Source: Spodoptera frugiperda
Taxonomy: Eukaryota; Arthropoda; Insecta; Lepidoptera; Noctuidae
NCBI RefSeq assembly: GCF_023101765.2
Contig: NC_064219.1
Span: 11,387,774 to 11,451,773 of the forward strand
Length of the DNA: 64,000 nucleotides
Direction of reading: 5' to 3'
The notes below the pieces were generated by a model. It was given only the letters and a program-made list of their open reading frames with translations. It searched no databases and was not told where the DNA came from. Below are positions 47,901 to 62,900 of this stretch, piece after piece. The position numbers were made by a program, and so were the translations under genes. How positions within the stretch are numbered: the first letter of the stretch is position 1; each line of letters begins with the position of its first letter.

Positions 47901-50900
47901 TAAAGCAAAATTTGTTTTAAATGAAATAATGTCGCTGTAACAACTTTTCGTGTACTGACTTCGCGAAACAAAGGAACATGCCCATAATAGTACAAAGATT
48001 TCAACGAGCATTTAATTTGTAGCTCGGTTCTACTACCCTGACATACATAGTGCTCCACTTTACACCCAACAAAGTAACGCGGAGAGGCTGAACAAATAAT
48101 AATATGTAAATAGGTATAATAGTTTTGGCACAGCGCGCACTGAACGATCAACCCGTCCCGGGAAACTGGTGTACATAAGTGCATAATTGTGACATTTGTG
48201 TTGTATTGTTCAGCCGCGCATTCAAGCTCGGTACTTTATGATTCAGGCCCCTGAAATACAACATGTTTATGACCCTTTACTTTGTACGTAAAATTTTGTG
48301 CAATAGGCACCGCACACAAAATAAGGTCGTTAAAATGCGCAGCGAGTCACAGAAGATTTTGAAACGAAATCAACGACATTCTGATTACAATTTGTATGGT
48401 TTCCCAAATCCCGTAAAGCTGATACTTAAATATTATATTTCCTCCATAAAATATATCTTGCTCTTTTTCCGAGCCATTCATTTTTTGGAGCCGGAGTGCC
48501 GTTGGCGTGTTCCTCTGTCTGACGACGGGACGACAGATTAGACGAGCTGAACATAACACTTATTTAGGGTTCCATTTAAATGGCAGCCATTTGTCTTGGT
48601 TTCGTACCGCCGCCGCCCGCCACTGGCGTTGTCTACAATTTATGCGCCACTCCCGTCCCCGTATGCGGACGCCATGACAGGCGTAATGCGATGATTGAAC
48701 ACCAGCGATACCCCCCTTTTTTGCTTATTTGCCAAGACAGTATCGAACATGTTTCCAAGCCCGATTAAATCAACAAATACAATAGACATTTCTCAATTTT
48801 TACCTAGCAAAATGCACACATCCGCACATTAAGCACCCCCGAAAGGTCCCCTTTTTGTTGTAATACATATTTGGTAATTATGTACGGCAGTTTTTAAACC
48901 ACCGTCAAGCGTAACTTTGTATCTATTTCTTTATAAATCCTTTAACGGAGACTACTCAATTCGTAGATTCTAAACAAAGGCGCGATGGCTATATTGACTT
49001 TCACTACCATTTCAAGCACTGCCATATGTGTTGCCTAATACATTGTTCCAATAAAAACGAGTTAGTCGACCGACTATGGTTTCGCCTCCTAACCGTTAAT
49101 TTGTTTAGTATAGAATATGCACGTACCTGCTTGTCTCTATCCTGGGGCATCTTGGTGTCCACGCCCTCTGGGAATGGTTTGACGAGCTCGGGCTTCTCCT
49201 TGATTTTGTCCATGATGAAGTCCAGGACGACCATGATGCCGTCGACAGAGCCGGTGATCAGGCATGCTCGCTCCGTAGTTCCTGCAGACAAGAGACAAAA
49301 ACTGTCTTTTAATTTAAGTTTTATTATTAAAGAGGAGTTGTTGAATCAGAACGGTCAATCTGTGTATTTATTTATTCCCACAAACCCCTCCTTTCAAAAT
49401 TATATTGTTCTCCTAAATGGTTCTGCGGACAGGGATAAAACAACCGGATATTTTCTGGTCCTTCCGACCGCAAAAGGACCGAATGGGAAGATAAGCGTTA
49501 ATAAGTACGGCGCTTTAACGCGGTGACTGAATTTTCACTTTATTCCTTGAATCATAGGGAATAATATCCTATAAACATTCTTCCGTAAGTTTGCAGACTT
49601 ATTGAGATAAATTATACGTCGAAATGGTATAATTGAAAAACGATATTACCTACTTATGAGATTTTTCTGTGGAATCATCCATAGAAACTGGCTTACGAAA
49701 GTATATGAATAGATGTTCAAACTTGGGAGGCAGCAAAAGTAGATGGTGTGTAAAGATCGTAGTAGGCGGTGCTCTGTGAGGGACTCTACCCTCATGGGAC
49801 AAAGGCGTGAGAATTGTGTATGTGTTTGTAATGTCGGAATTAGAATTTTGCGACGTACTTATTTACCTACTAGTAAGGTATGTGTGGGCATGTACCGTAC
49901 TCAGCCTAGTATGTAAAGTTTTATAATATCCAGGTAAAAGAAATATGCATAAACCAGAGCATGTTTAGAGCATTATTTCTCAGACGTTTACAAAATTGCG
50001 CTTTCCAGAAATAGAGCACTTACCTCAAATTTATTAATAGTTCCAAAAATTAGGGATAGCGATCACTCGCCGGTATCTGGCAGAATATCGAGATTATGGC
50101 GTCTGCAGCTATGAGTTATGCGAGCCCATTAAACCGGCACACTTCATTTACAAACAGGAATCGGGATTCTAAATTAATTGAACGTTTATGTAATTTATTT
50201 AGTGAACAAGCACATTAATTAACTATAAATTACCTTTAATTTTTCTTTCAATAAATCTATTGATTTACTTTTTCATTCACGAGTTACCTACGAGATTTTC
50301 TCGGCAGCCGCACAGTAAAAAACAAACATTATTTTGAGGCAACAGAGCTATCACCGCTTTTTCTTTGTTCCTAACTTGAAACGGGGCGCGCCTCAGACTG
50401 AAGTAACCTATTTTCCATTGAGATTTTTCTGAGGCCGTAACGAGAAAATGTGACATAAAGTAACATCATTACCAATTGCCGCAGGGCGGCCCAAATCGCA
50501 CACTTACACATTCAAATTAGCAAAATATCGCGGAGGTTCAACGTAATCAAGGTTTAGAGGTCGCCTATCAGCGCTGGAGGGTTATGGGGAACGGCACCCG
50601 GTGTTTCAGCATTATTGATCGTTCGGCCGGGCGGGCTAGCTTTGTTGCCCAAATGAATAGGCCACCGTCACGCGTTATTTGTGCCAAACTTTTATTGTGA
50701 TTTTATCTAGATTTTATTTTGCTAACTTCGATGGAAGATTAATGGTGTTTCTGGCTGTGAAGTTTCTGGGACTTTATTATAATAATAAATGCTTTTGAGT
50801 TAAATACTTTCTCTTTCTATTATTCTTTATCTGGCCCTCCACGGGCGTCCTGAATGGCTGCCAGTGCCACGCGCCGAAATGTAATCTGGCTTCACGAGAG

Positions 50901-53900
50901 CAGTTTTAATTTCCGTTAGATAAGTCATGTTTTTGTTTTGTGAACAAAGACTAAAATATAGAAGATGTGTGTTGTTTGTGTGGTCGTGAGTCGTGACTAA
51001 TGAATCGTATCAGCTACATTGCAATACTGGTAACATTACAGTTGCTCGTTTCTCAATAATTCTAGGTGATGAGCTAATTTGTTCCTCCCGCGGTGATGCA
51101 ACGCTTACGTTACACCTGCCGGCCGAGCTCCGTGTTTCTATTACTCCGACTCGTTTAGAATATCAACGACGATGACGTTCCTTGTTGCACTTTAATTTTA
51201 CTAATTTTGTGTAATTTGCTAGCGTTTAGAGAACTACTTCATTATATGTTATTTTCTGTTGCAACATTGAAAAAATAAACTCGGATGAAGCTGAAATGTT
51301 ACAGCAGTCGGTAATTGGTATTCTACGTACAAACAAGCCAAGTGCACACGAGTACGAGTGAGTTAGCGACTCGTGTTGTTAGCTCAGATATTATTATTAT
51401 TACCAAACGTTGCTCCAATTGGTTAATTACCTTGATAGTGGTTTATATACCTATTTATGTATGTTCCGTTATCGCCCAAATTAACATTTATATTTTCCTG
51501 TTTCTAACGCCTTGGCTGTGCTGTATAGCATAATGTTCTCGTCTGGAACACTGTACTGTGTTTCCTTACAGATAACTATGACTCGTTAAATAGAAAAGGT
51601 AGACTTTCTTGTATTGGTGACCAATTATTCACTGTATATGTTCTATGTTCGTTCAATAAAAGACCTCCTTGCTTCTTGAGCTTTAGACTCAACCTATTAC
51701 GTAGTTAATTGCCGTAAATTGTCTTAATAAATAAATTAATAAACAGCAAATTTTCAAATAAATTCGTTTTGAGACTATAATTGTACGCAATTTACAGGTT
51801 TCTCTTAATTGTAATCATTAATCACAATTCTAGTCGTATCGTATTTTAAGTTATTAAGTTGGTTCCGTATATTAAGTTGTCCTTAATTAATAAACATTAA
51901 TATTTATCCTCAATAAACGTAGCTGTACCTACCTAGACAATGACCCAGTACCGCTACATATTGAAGTATTATCAAATCGTGGAGATTACAAATCAATGCA
52001 AGTGCAATGTTATCGAGTGACTTCGTGAAGTAGGCAATAGGTACATAATTACATTATATACTAACTATTGTAAAACACGTTTCAAGGCCAACGCTGTAAA
52101 CAAGTTTTTGTTCTCAACACTTCTACGATCCACAGTTAGGTACTAATTAACAAATCTTATGCACCTAGTCAAACTAGACGCTTGCATTATAATTGCCATG
52201 CTCAGTTTTAATTGCATTTATTTTATGAGCAGTGTGTTACAAACAGCATGTTATTGATGTTGCCCACAAACAGCGAAACGTGCCGCGACATCTTTGGCGC
52301 AGTCGTGGACACAAACTGCGGGAAATTATGCAACGACCAGGCAGTATCATACACAACCGGTCTTATTGAGTAACTCCCTTGACCTTGGCAGCGCTGCTAG
52401 CTAATGCACACTATTCTAAATCTTAACCATAAAACTTTAGAGCTTATTTTTGTTTATGACATGTCATTATCACTTGGTATTAGTCCAATGCTATGATAAT
52501 TGAGAACAGTGGGCCAAAAAACTGTACCTAATTAGAAATAAGGTTGGTCGTGCGTTGGCACAAATATTAAAAGTATTGAAATGTGTCCGCTTTTGGCACA
52601 AACATTTGTTAGGCGTAGCTCTAACAAATTGTAATAACCAGAGATTGCAGCGAGGCATGCGCGCGCGAGCCGCTGTCGCACTCGGCCGGGCTGCCGTGGG
52701 CCGCGGCACCACGCGGCACGGTCAGCGCAAGGCTGCCTTCATAAAGAAAGATTATCACTATTATCCAATTATACGCGGTACTGAGTTATTGTAGTACTTC
52801 GCGCGAAGATATTCCGCTTGTTTACACACTGCGTTATGAAACACTCGAACATCAAGAGCTTTGCCTCGCCATAAATCATTTGTAACACTCACATTATGTA
52901 GGCCAGCTATTCAGAACATACTTACCGTGAACAATGTCAAACGCCGTTTGAACTAGTATTTCATCGAGGAATTTTAATTTTGTATATTTCATTTAGTTTT
53001 ATTTTAGACGGAACAACTATTTATGTAAATACATTTTCTGTTTCATGTTTAGAACTCGTTCGATAGGTTAGGCACTTTATTTATACCCAAGTATGCTAAT
53101 AGATGGCAGCATTAGGCGGTTTGTTATAATTTCATTAGAATAAAGGTATGTTTGTTATTGACTGGAAATTATAATTATTGTTTAGATTAGAAATTACTAT
53201 CTTCGGGATTTGAAGGAGAGTCCACGTGGTTCATATGATGGAGAAATTGTTTAGCAGAAAAGTATCACTCTAGTAGGGTGCTTCAAGGACATGAAAATCA
53301 AATATGTATTGTATCAATAAAATACATCGCTTATCGGTGAATCCTTTCATTTTCATCAAGTGAGGCGTCATAGGGGCTCGCGCTGTACTCGCCCCGACCA
53401 GAACAATGGCACTCTACAGTCGCGAACAAAAAGTATTCTACACGTAGACTTCATGTCAAGATGAATGTTTTCTTTTTTTAGGTCAAGGCCTTGAGAACTA
53501 TGCCAGCAGCCAACTTGCAGTTCTATATTCAAATATACGTTCGACGTACGAATGACATGTCTGTTGACGAATGATGAGAGATCTACACATGCGCGAGTGC
53601 GTGCTTCTACATTTTCGTTTTTCTCATTTGAATGTGGTCGGTCAAGGTGAGTCGGTAACGGGTAAAAAGAGCTATTTAAATATTCTTATTATTAAAATAG
53701 ATAATGTCAGAGATCATTTTGTTGTCTTCGCCCATAATTAAAATAAAGTAGAGGAGTGTGAATAAAATATAATAGCGGGAAGTCGGACATGTTTACAACA
53801 CTTCGTAAAGTCATTATTAAAACGTTTCATTTATAATTTACTGTCTACGACTACGTACATAGATTTTAATAAAAATATTCGCTGTACTCACAGACTTCAT

Positions 53901-56900
53901 GAAAATATAATTGAAAACGATTTTTCGTAACGATAAGCTATTAAGCTGCTAAGTTTAATGTTAAGCGTGTTTTAGGGGCAATGGATTTAAGTGCATTATT
54001 TTTAATTAAAACAAAGTAATAACTTCAGTTCATTAAAATATTTCGTAACACCGCGCACTGAATACGAACTTCTTCAAGAGCACGGCAACTGTTCCAGCTT
54101 CGTAATAAAATCGTCTGTGTAGATAATAATGTATCTAGTTTTTACGACGGCCACAAACAATGAGTCCACGATGCAACATTAATTTGCAATTAACCTTTAT
54201 TGTTGCAGCCAGTTCTGATGTCATTACAAACGACTCATGGAAATCTATTCCATTTTGTTGTAAAAATGTTAGCATGGTGACTCTACGATAGCACAATTTT
54301 ATCATCACCAGAAGAAGAATGATGTTAGCTGCTGGAAAAGGCCTTTCTTCAAGCTAATTTTGGGACCCAAAACTTCTTGGTCGAAGCCAAGATCTATCCG
54401 TTTCCCAGCGATTGGTCACAGTTTTAGGAAATACCCAGGTTGATTAACACTATTTAGATGGGTCTGGTGTAAAAGTGGGCGTATTTATCTGATCTTGCTA
54501 TCGCGACTGCATTGCAGCATTGTGCTGTTCATTGATAGTGAGGTGAATGTGATGAATCCATAGTTTGGCAACAAGCTGTTGTGTTTCCTGATTTAAAATA
54601 TTATTCGGTCCTTTCTAAAGATGGCTTTCTACATGCCATATGTTAAAATTTTTGAGATGTCACCGAAAGACGCATAACCTATAGAAAATATTATTAATTG
54701 GCCAAACATTGAATAACCTTTAACCATTTGCCTTCGTCCGAATTAAGTTTCTTTCACCATTTGTAAATGACGAAACGTAAACATGCGCAACTCTTGGACA
54801 TTATTAAACGTTTTCTATAACAGTTAGCAGGTATGTGAGTATAGAGTTTTATTTTAGCTGCGGTGACATCAGTGCGGCGTGATTACGTCTCTCCTTGACT
54901 CTCGATTGGAAGATTGCAGTATTTAGAATGGACCTCGCATATTAGATTTCTTTATATTACTGAAACAGGTTTTGTAATGGCTTTGTTAGCACCGTCATCT
55001 TGAGGGAGACAAGTCTCATCCTGCTTTATTGTTTGCACAAATTCTTGAATTTCTATGAAGTATGTCTCTGATGAAGGCAGTTTTATGCTATTACATTTAT
55101 TGCGTTACCAAAGGAGAAGGGGACTTCTTCATACATTTCTGGGCCCAGGTGTTAACTGAATCAAACTAGCCTTATTTGTAAGAGGATATAATAACAAGGC
55201 CTCACTGAAAATTTGGTGAAATTTGGCTATCCAGGAATCAAGTTATATGTACCTAATGTAGTAAAAGTGAGGTTATATTACAACATTGCAGTTTTTTTGT
55301 GTTTTTTACGAAATACTTTTGAATAGATTTGGTTGTGTTATGGTTTTAAGCAAGGAGCGTGTGTGACGTGTCGAAGATATGACGCGTTTGGCTCTCCAGC
55401 GCCCCGAACAGTCGCTACAGTCGAACACAAGTTTTTACATTCAATATTCTGCACTTAGGGCCTATGCACACCACGTTTTATAAAGGGCCGGCGACGCGCG
55501 TTTTGGAAACGCGTGTCGCCGGCCGTTTTTCTCCTACAGTGCAGTCTGTTGTCGTTAACACGCGCGTTTGCATCGCAGCCGCATCGCTACACACGCGTGT
55601 CTGTATCGCTACACACGCGTCGACGCCGCGTTTAAAAAACGTGGTGTGCGTAGGCCCTTAGAAGCAATAGGCTAAACTTTTAAAAACTAAAAAAGGGACA
55701 GGAGGATATATAAATAAAACACCAATATTAGTATAAAATATGTATTATTCATCTTCAATAATTAGGAGAATGTCATCTAAAAATTGTGTAGGGGGTCGGG
55801 GTACGTATATTTTCTTGGTATCTTTCCCAACTGAGATACCATATTATACAGGCTGAGATGCACGCCACTGACGAATAACTGATAAAGTCGCCTCATCTTC
55901 CAAGATTCTTCTGCCAATAGAGTTACAGCGACCAGTCGCAATCGTACAATTTACACAGCGATCTATGTCGTCAATATTCGATTGATAGTTGTTGCAGTTG
56001 TCCAAAATAGAGAGTCAGGTAATTTATAGATTCAAGATCCGTCAAAAGTCCTTTATAAAGCCGAGGTCGTGGGGTTAAACAATAAAACATGGAAAATACG
56101 TGCGCACTCAGAACGAAACACAACGAACGAGTGTCATCCAAAGAGTATAATAAGTATAGGGAAAGTGTCATCTGTCAATCGGTGACTGACTGAAGTCAGA
56201 CAGAAGTGTTTTAAGAAGTTTAAATCACAGAGTACGTTATACATACATTATTTTACATACATTATTACACAACTTAATTTAAGTTTTCTCGCTTCCTAGA
56301 TAGAAACAAGGTACCATATTTTGTGATTTCCCTTAGAAAAATATGACGGTTTTTTTAATATATATTTCAACTAGTTAACTGCTGGGCCCAAAAGTCCCCT
56401 TCTCCTTTGTTAGATCACAATCTGCTTTTATCGAGTCCACCCACATTGTGAGAAAAATCTTCAATAGAGGATTATGCAAAAGGTTTGGAGTACGTGTATA
56501 AGATACTGCTTTCTTATTTATTCATTTTAAAAACCACAGGAGGTAAAAGGATGAACAAACTAAAAGCACCTGAATTCTAAGAATGACTGTACCAAGTGCA
56601 TCGTATTCGTAACTCGCGACTCGTACACTTGTATTGTAAACCTTTTCCTCAATCAGTGCTGCGATGGGTGCGCGAGATAAACTGCGCATGCATTATGCTA
56701 TCAGCGTTGTAAACATTACACACATTATATTGTCTTATTAAATTTTACGTCAAGTACTGTATTTTTTCTCCTTTTACTGCAAGGTAAGAGTTCCTGAATG
56801 CTACAGTTGGTTCTGGACTCGTATCGCCTCCAATTGTGTCAGAATTCCCATGATCCCAGTGGAACAAAGCAATGACTCCATAATCGTATATTTTATGAAA

Positions 56901-59900
56901 CACATTCTTACAATGGTGTTCGATTCGTAGCTATAACACAGATGGTCATCCCTGGAGGAATAGGTCTACAGTACATTAAAGGAATTAAATCAACTCCGGA
57001 GATTTCGACGATCGTTTACATGTGAACACACTCCCACACTGTATCCACTTATTTTAATGAGGTCACGAATCTGTGATATAACTGTGTACGAAAAACTTCA
57101 ATGATTTATACTCGTCCCAATTATTTTAACATTAGATTCACAAACGTTTTCATGTAAATTGATGTTATGCGATGCTTCATTAAGTAATCCTGAGGCGCCG
57201 ATATATTTTAATGATGACGTAACGACATGACTCGTGTATTCGAATCAAATGTACCGTGAGCGGTGCTTTGATTACTTCTACCTCACTTACATAACGCTTA
57301 GCATTAAGTTCTGTCAAAGTCACAAACACATTCAGTAATTAGGTTAAGGTAACGTCTAAATGCCAAGTGGTTTTTCAAGTTAGACCAGCAAAGACGGAAC
57401 TGTAAATTATGTTTTGACTTATTCGTATTTTTTGCTAAGGTTATGTCATGTATAGTGTGGTTAATCTATTACACATGCACACATAAGAACGTGATTCATG
57501 CGTATCAGTAACCCATAAGCGAAAGTAAATACTAAAACTGTTGAAAATGGTTATAGAAAACAATCAAGATAAAGTATTATATCGAACGCGAGTAGTGGAG
57601 TTAGTGAGAACAATTCAAGGTCCATAGACTACTCGTGACAACTGTGACGCAACGCAATCGATATGCGAATACATTTCGATTAAATTACACAAAAACCTAC
57701 CACTTATACAATCTGCGCGATTAATGGTTACAGCTAGCGTACACCACAAACCGTTCAGTACTTTATTCCGTAGGTCGTAAGGTTGGAAAACGTGCGGTGT
57801 TGAGTGCGCTTACTCATTTAGTAAGAATAAAGAATATTTTTCTAAATGTCAAAACTTTTGCTAACATTTACATATTTGATCAATAGTTTAGTACAAGGCG
57901 ATGTGACTTGAGAAATTTTGATGGAGTGCTGTATCTATTTATTTACAGTGTTGAAGAGAATCAGGAGTTGTGTAACAACCCATTATATGTTAATGGTGAC
58001 ATAGAGGGACAATCAAGTAACTAATTATTGTATAATGAGTGTGTGGCGATGAATACGATAATATCACGGCAGACGGAACTCAAACAAGAGCTGGAGTAAA
58101 ATCTCCTTGTAAAACAAAAACGCTTATCATAATAAGAATTTTGTGCATGGATGACATGCGCATTTTAATGAGAAATGAGAATAAAACATCGAGCACGTCG
58201 AGATGGATGTTATAAGTAAACAGAATAAAACGAACTCAAAATATTCTTTTGAGACGTAAAGATCATTAATCACAAAAATATTCCTTTCAATAAATGAAGA
58301 ATCGAATCATTAACATATCGAAAAGAAGTCAGCCACAGCCTTCAATCGAAACCTATTACAAAAATAAACTGCCTCCCTTTTGAAACAATTTCCTTTCAGC
58401 GCTATAGAGTGCGCCTGCGCAGCTATTAGTCAGTCGTCCGTCGTAACGGCAGTATCGTCACTGTCCACTGTTAACTAGTCGCAAGGCCAACTGGGGATTA
58501 TGTGCGGCACAGCTATTAACTCAGGCAACAAAACAACACATCTCTTCAATTGGATCCGCACTTGCAGCGTCATGAGCAGGAATACTCGGCACTTTAATGT
58601 GGTTGCCGGGCAATTCCCGTGGGACACCTTGTTATCGCTGGCCACTTGACGGGAAGGCTTTAAGTTCCATCAAGATGGTGCTGTGTCTGTCTGTCTTAAA
58701 CTGGACTCTTGACAACGGTCACTCTGAAACGTCCCTTTGTATCGTTTTGTTGTGGTCATCTAGTACGTCTCGAGTGGACAACAGGAATAATTTATCACAG
58801 TGATTGACACTAAACTGCTGTCTCTATTTACTGTTCCTTTGCCGTGAAGCACTACATCAAAGCATTTTGTTAAATAAAAACAGTCCGAGAGTGACGTGAG
58901 AAGGGTAGCAAACGAAATGTCAGCAACAACTAGCCGGAGTGGCCAGGCCAGAATTGTTTCAAACATTTCAGCTTTGACCCGAGCACTGATGAATTATGTT
59001 TTAATCTTAGTTTTACCGACACAAATGTTATGTACGCAAAAGTATTTCGCTTTGTACACACTCTCGCAAATGTTCTGAAAGCCGACAAAGAAGCCCGCAA
59101 GTGGGGTAGGGATTTTATAAAATAAAACGCTGCTCCATTTTCCTTTTAGGAAAGTTATTTAAAGCGTGTACACAAATTCGTATAGAAAGGAATTTGAAGC
59201 AACACTTTTCCAACTGTGGCCGTGACTTCGGCAACTGAGAGTACGTAGTAATACAATATTTGCATAATTTCGCCATTACTAGACATCATAATCTGAATGT
59301 GAATGTTCAAAAATTGTCTTACACGAGAGGATTTTTTTGCGTTAATACCATATTTTTACTTGAATTTTATGTTCCACGTGCTAATAAACTTGCGTCAATT
59401 TACAAGTAAATGATGATTGGTGAAGTGAATAATGGAAGACTTGACATTATAAATCCTGCATCGTCCTCGTCTCGTAGTGACTAACAATCATCTCGAACTT
59501 TGGCCTGAGCAGTGCTAATGAAGATGCCTGTAAACCTCAGTCGCACAAGGCGATACATTCATTACTCCAAGCAATAAACTTAACAACATTCATTTTAACA
59601 TAACGTTATAAATAGTACGTCTTTTTTAACTCTTACTCTCGGGTTTGCGGGAATATGAATAATACACAATAGAAAACACATTCATGTCTCGCACAGATCT
59701 ACACTCCAGCAAACTAGAGGTTAGTTACCGATCTGTCGCGAGTCACTGAGTACCTATTTATTGAAAATCCGGAATCGAAAAGGCTACGATAGGTACTATG
59801 AGAACGGAATAAATCCTTTGGAAGAATTTTAAACATTTCCTTGATTGAGTAGAAGCAACAAGCAATAGAATTCCAGGTAGTGCAACACTTTTCCAATAAG

Positions 59901-62900
59901 ATCATTTACCTTGGTTGAGAAGAAAGCTTGTTCACATAGCTAGTGGTTAGGTATGCAGCATACATCACTGCCATGTACCGTGTTCGGTATAAATAAAGCT
60001 AGACATGGAACGAGCTGTACACACGCCACACACCTACCACGGCATGCACACAAACCCGTGCAGTTTTCCAAACTCAGGAAATTTATACACACGAGCTTTT
60101 AGCGTCGGTCAAGGCCAGGCCAGCTCAATTATGAATAATTCTACAGTTAATAACTCGTCTTGAGCAACAAATAGGTGTGTCAACTATTGGACGTCTGACT
60201 ACAAGTTCGTGTCCTGTTTGGTTGGTCTGCAATAGTACCTATATGTACGTAATCACTTATAAAAAGTAAAAGCAAACTGCGTATTTTATTTTAGTCTATT
60301 GCAGATTTGTTTGCTTGGCTTGCTCACCGTCCTAATGGTTGAGTAATAGTCATAACTACATAAACGTATATCTCACATGGCCCACACTAGGATAATCCCG
60401 TGTCGTGACTCGTGTGTGCAATTACGAGCACAGAGCACGTTCACAAACATGCACATCTGTGGATCATAAAAAAATCTGATGCGGGAATTAATTCACGACA
60501 CAGAGCAGACATTTCAGCATTGCGCCATTTAGGGCGAAAGTACGGCCATAAAACGCGAGAAATATAGTATTTATGTAGTACTTTATCAAACGATGTTATA
60601 CTTTAATGTTACGTTATTTTATATAGTAAACCAAACATTTTATATGCAACACAATATTGGCGTGGCAAGAAGCTAGGTGTTAGTTATCTTAAAATAAACA
60701 AAATATGACTCTTTCTGTCCAGTACTATTCGGCTGAGAAATGGCAACATATTAAGTTGTTTAGTAGATGTGTTGGCTAGCAGACGAGCAGTATTAGCGCG
60801 GCACTAACTAACGGGGACACCGTCTCGACATTGACATAATTCACAACATCAAAGTAAACAGGGGGACATCAATCCTTGCGTACACTTTACGTGCGTCGAG
60901 CGTGCTTGCCCACTCCGTGGAAGACAGAGTCAATATTGGGCCTTTGGGAGAATAGAAGAATTTCTTTGTGAGAATGTTTGCCTTTGTCAATCTTGAAAGC
61001 TGATGTTTAAACTAGAAGTTATCAACTCCATACAACATCTCGACAATAGAAACAGATCGTTCTAAATTAAAAACTATTTCTATTGGAAACAGTCATTTGG
61101 TAGGAGTGGAATCCGATGCTCAAGCCACCACAAATGTTCTCCTATTAAAAATGCCGCAGCATCCGTCAATGGTTGTTCAAGAGTCTATTTCCAGCCCAAC
61201 CAATCAGCAAATGAGTGGAGTTAACTAGTTAACCTACATTTTTGACAAAACTACATCAACCAATTTGGCACAGGACACGGTCAGGATAATTAATGTCATT
61301 CATTGCGCGTGCGCATGTCACTGCTATTTTTTACTCGACTATTTTGTTCATAATACTGTTTGTATAAATAGTATTCTAGTAGGTAGTAGGTATTTCATCA
61401 TAATAATAACTAATAACACAGCATGCTCGCTCGTTTTCTTTAAAATTTATGAAATTGGGAATCAAGGTTGACAGAATGCCAGAATGATAAAATATCGGTA
61501 GATAACGTGACGTCTTGACATAATATTATGCTGTGCATTCTTTCTTTTTAATGACATTTATTGCAAATATAAATTGTGGTCTCAATCTCTTTGATACAGA
61601 AACAGTGCAGACACCTAGTCATACCGGCGCCGTTGCGTTTAAAACTAGCACTCTCATAACATGTGCGGTAAGTAAATATGTACATACATTTACTAGTAGT
61701 ATTGTTTACAGTAAAAATAAATAACAAGTAAGTAAATTGTACGATAAATAATAATGAATGTGCCACAATGGGTCGGAAACAGTCGAGTGACGTAAGGTGA
61801 CGTTGTATAACGTAGTGGCGATACGATGCCTGCACGCACCACGCATTGCCCACTACCCCCCATGCTTTGCTAGGTACGTACACGTTATGCAATATTTCCC
61901 TAGTTCTAGTTAACCTTCCCACGCGAACTTTATTGTAGCTATGATCCGTTTAAGTATTTTAATAAAAATACAAAATTCTTTGCATTTGTTTTAGTTACTG
62001 CAAACATTTATGTCGTACCGCATCCCGATTTTATTTGAGTATTTTAAGTACTTTCTACAAAATTATAATTAAAATCTTGTAGTTATTATTCAATGAAAGT
62101 ATCTCAAATAATACGTCCATCTTAACTCCCAGTCAAATTACAAATGTAAATAGAACTATTAGCATTACAATAGTGAACGCTACAACATGTGTCCAATCAG
62201 AACTACTTGACAATATGCATCGTTGCGAGGCACCGGCTCGGAAATCGAACCTGACACTGTGACCTACATTCTAATGAAGCGTACTGCGTCGCATTGTGCT
62301 TTATTATTCCTACGTTAGGTATTATATAACTGAATGTGCCGTTGTCGTATATCATTGATCCATACTGCACCGCTAATGATCCAGCTTGTATTTCTCACAA
62401 AGCGTCGAAACATGCATTATGGATGCTCTTCCTAAATTTTAACATGTAGTATGTTTGTATCTAGTAGAGCATTGTACAACTCTTACAAATCATTGTTGTG
62501 TAAACCTGATCACACGTCGGAAGACCTTGACACACCTAAGCTGTTCGAGTCAAAATCTCGCGTGATGTAAGCAGAACGGACCTCAAGATCTTATCGAGCC
62601 CAGTTAGCTTGATTGCCGGCGTTTCAAACTGTTTGTGGGAATAATTGCAGTACTTACTACTACTGATTGTAGATAACGGATGCCCGTATATGGAGTCTAT
62701 GAGAAAGTTAGTGGATCTTGTGTCCCAATCAGTACGCAATGGGCTACTAATGTAGGAACTTTAATTTTGGATGACTTCTAAACATTTGACCGTTTTATTG
62801 ACATTGAAAAAGTAACAAATAAAACGTCACTTACCAGGGTAGAAGTCGTGGGACTTGGACATCTTGACCCTAGCGCCAGTGTCCTTCTGCAGCTGGGCGA

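Larger units (their letters stand above)
49282..62834 (-). other. pasilla intron, 13.5 kb
   Basis: The largest intron in the window; it splits KH1. It contains a Harbinger-type MITE (55455-55660) and a pair of inverted repeats at 55110-55157 and 56373-56408. A GC-rich patch lies at about 52650-52735. No nested gene was recognised. Long first introns in RNA-binding-protein genes often hold regulatory elements, but none can be named here. Confidence 0.55.

Noticed and set aside
52555..52794. 79-codon plus-strand ORF in a GC-rich patch
   Set aside because: No recognisable motif and no splice context; likely compositional.
55464..55661. 65-codon plus-strand ORF
   Set aside because: It lies entirely within the Harbinger-type MITE and is created by its terminal and internal repeats.
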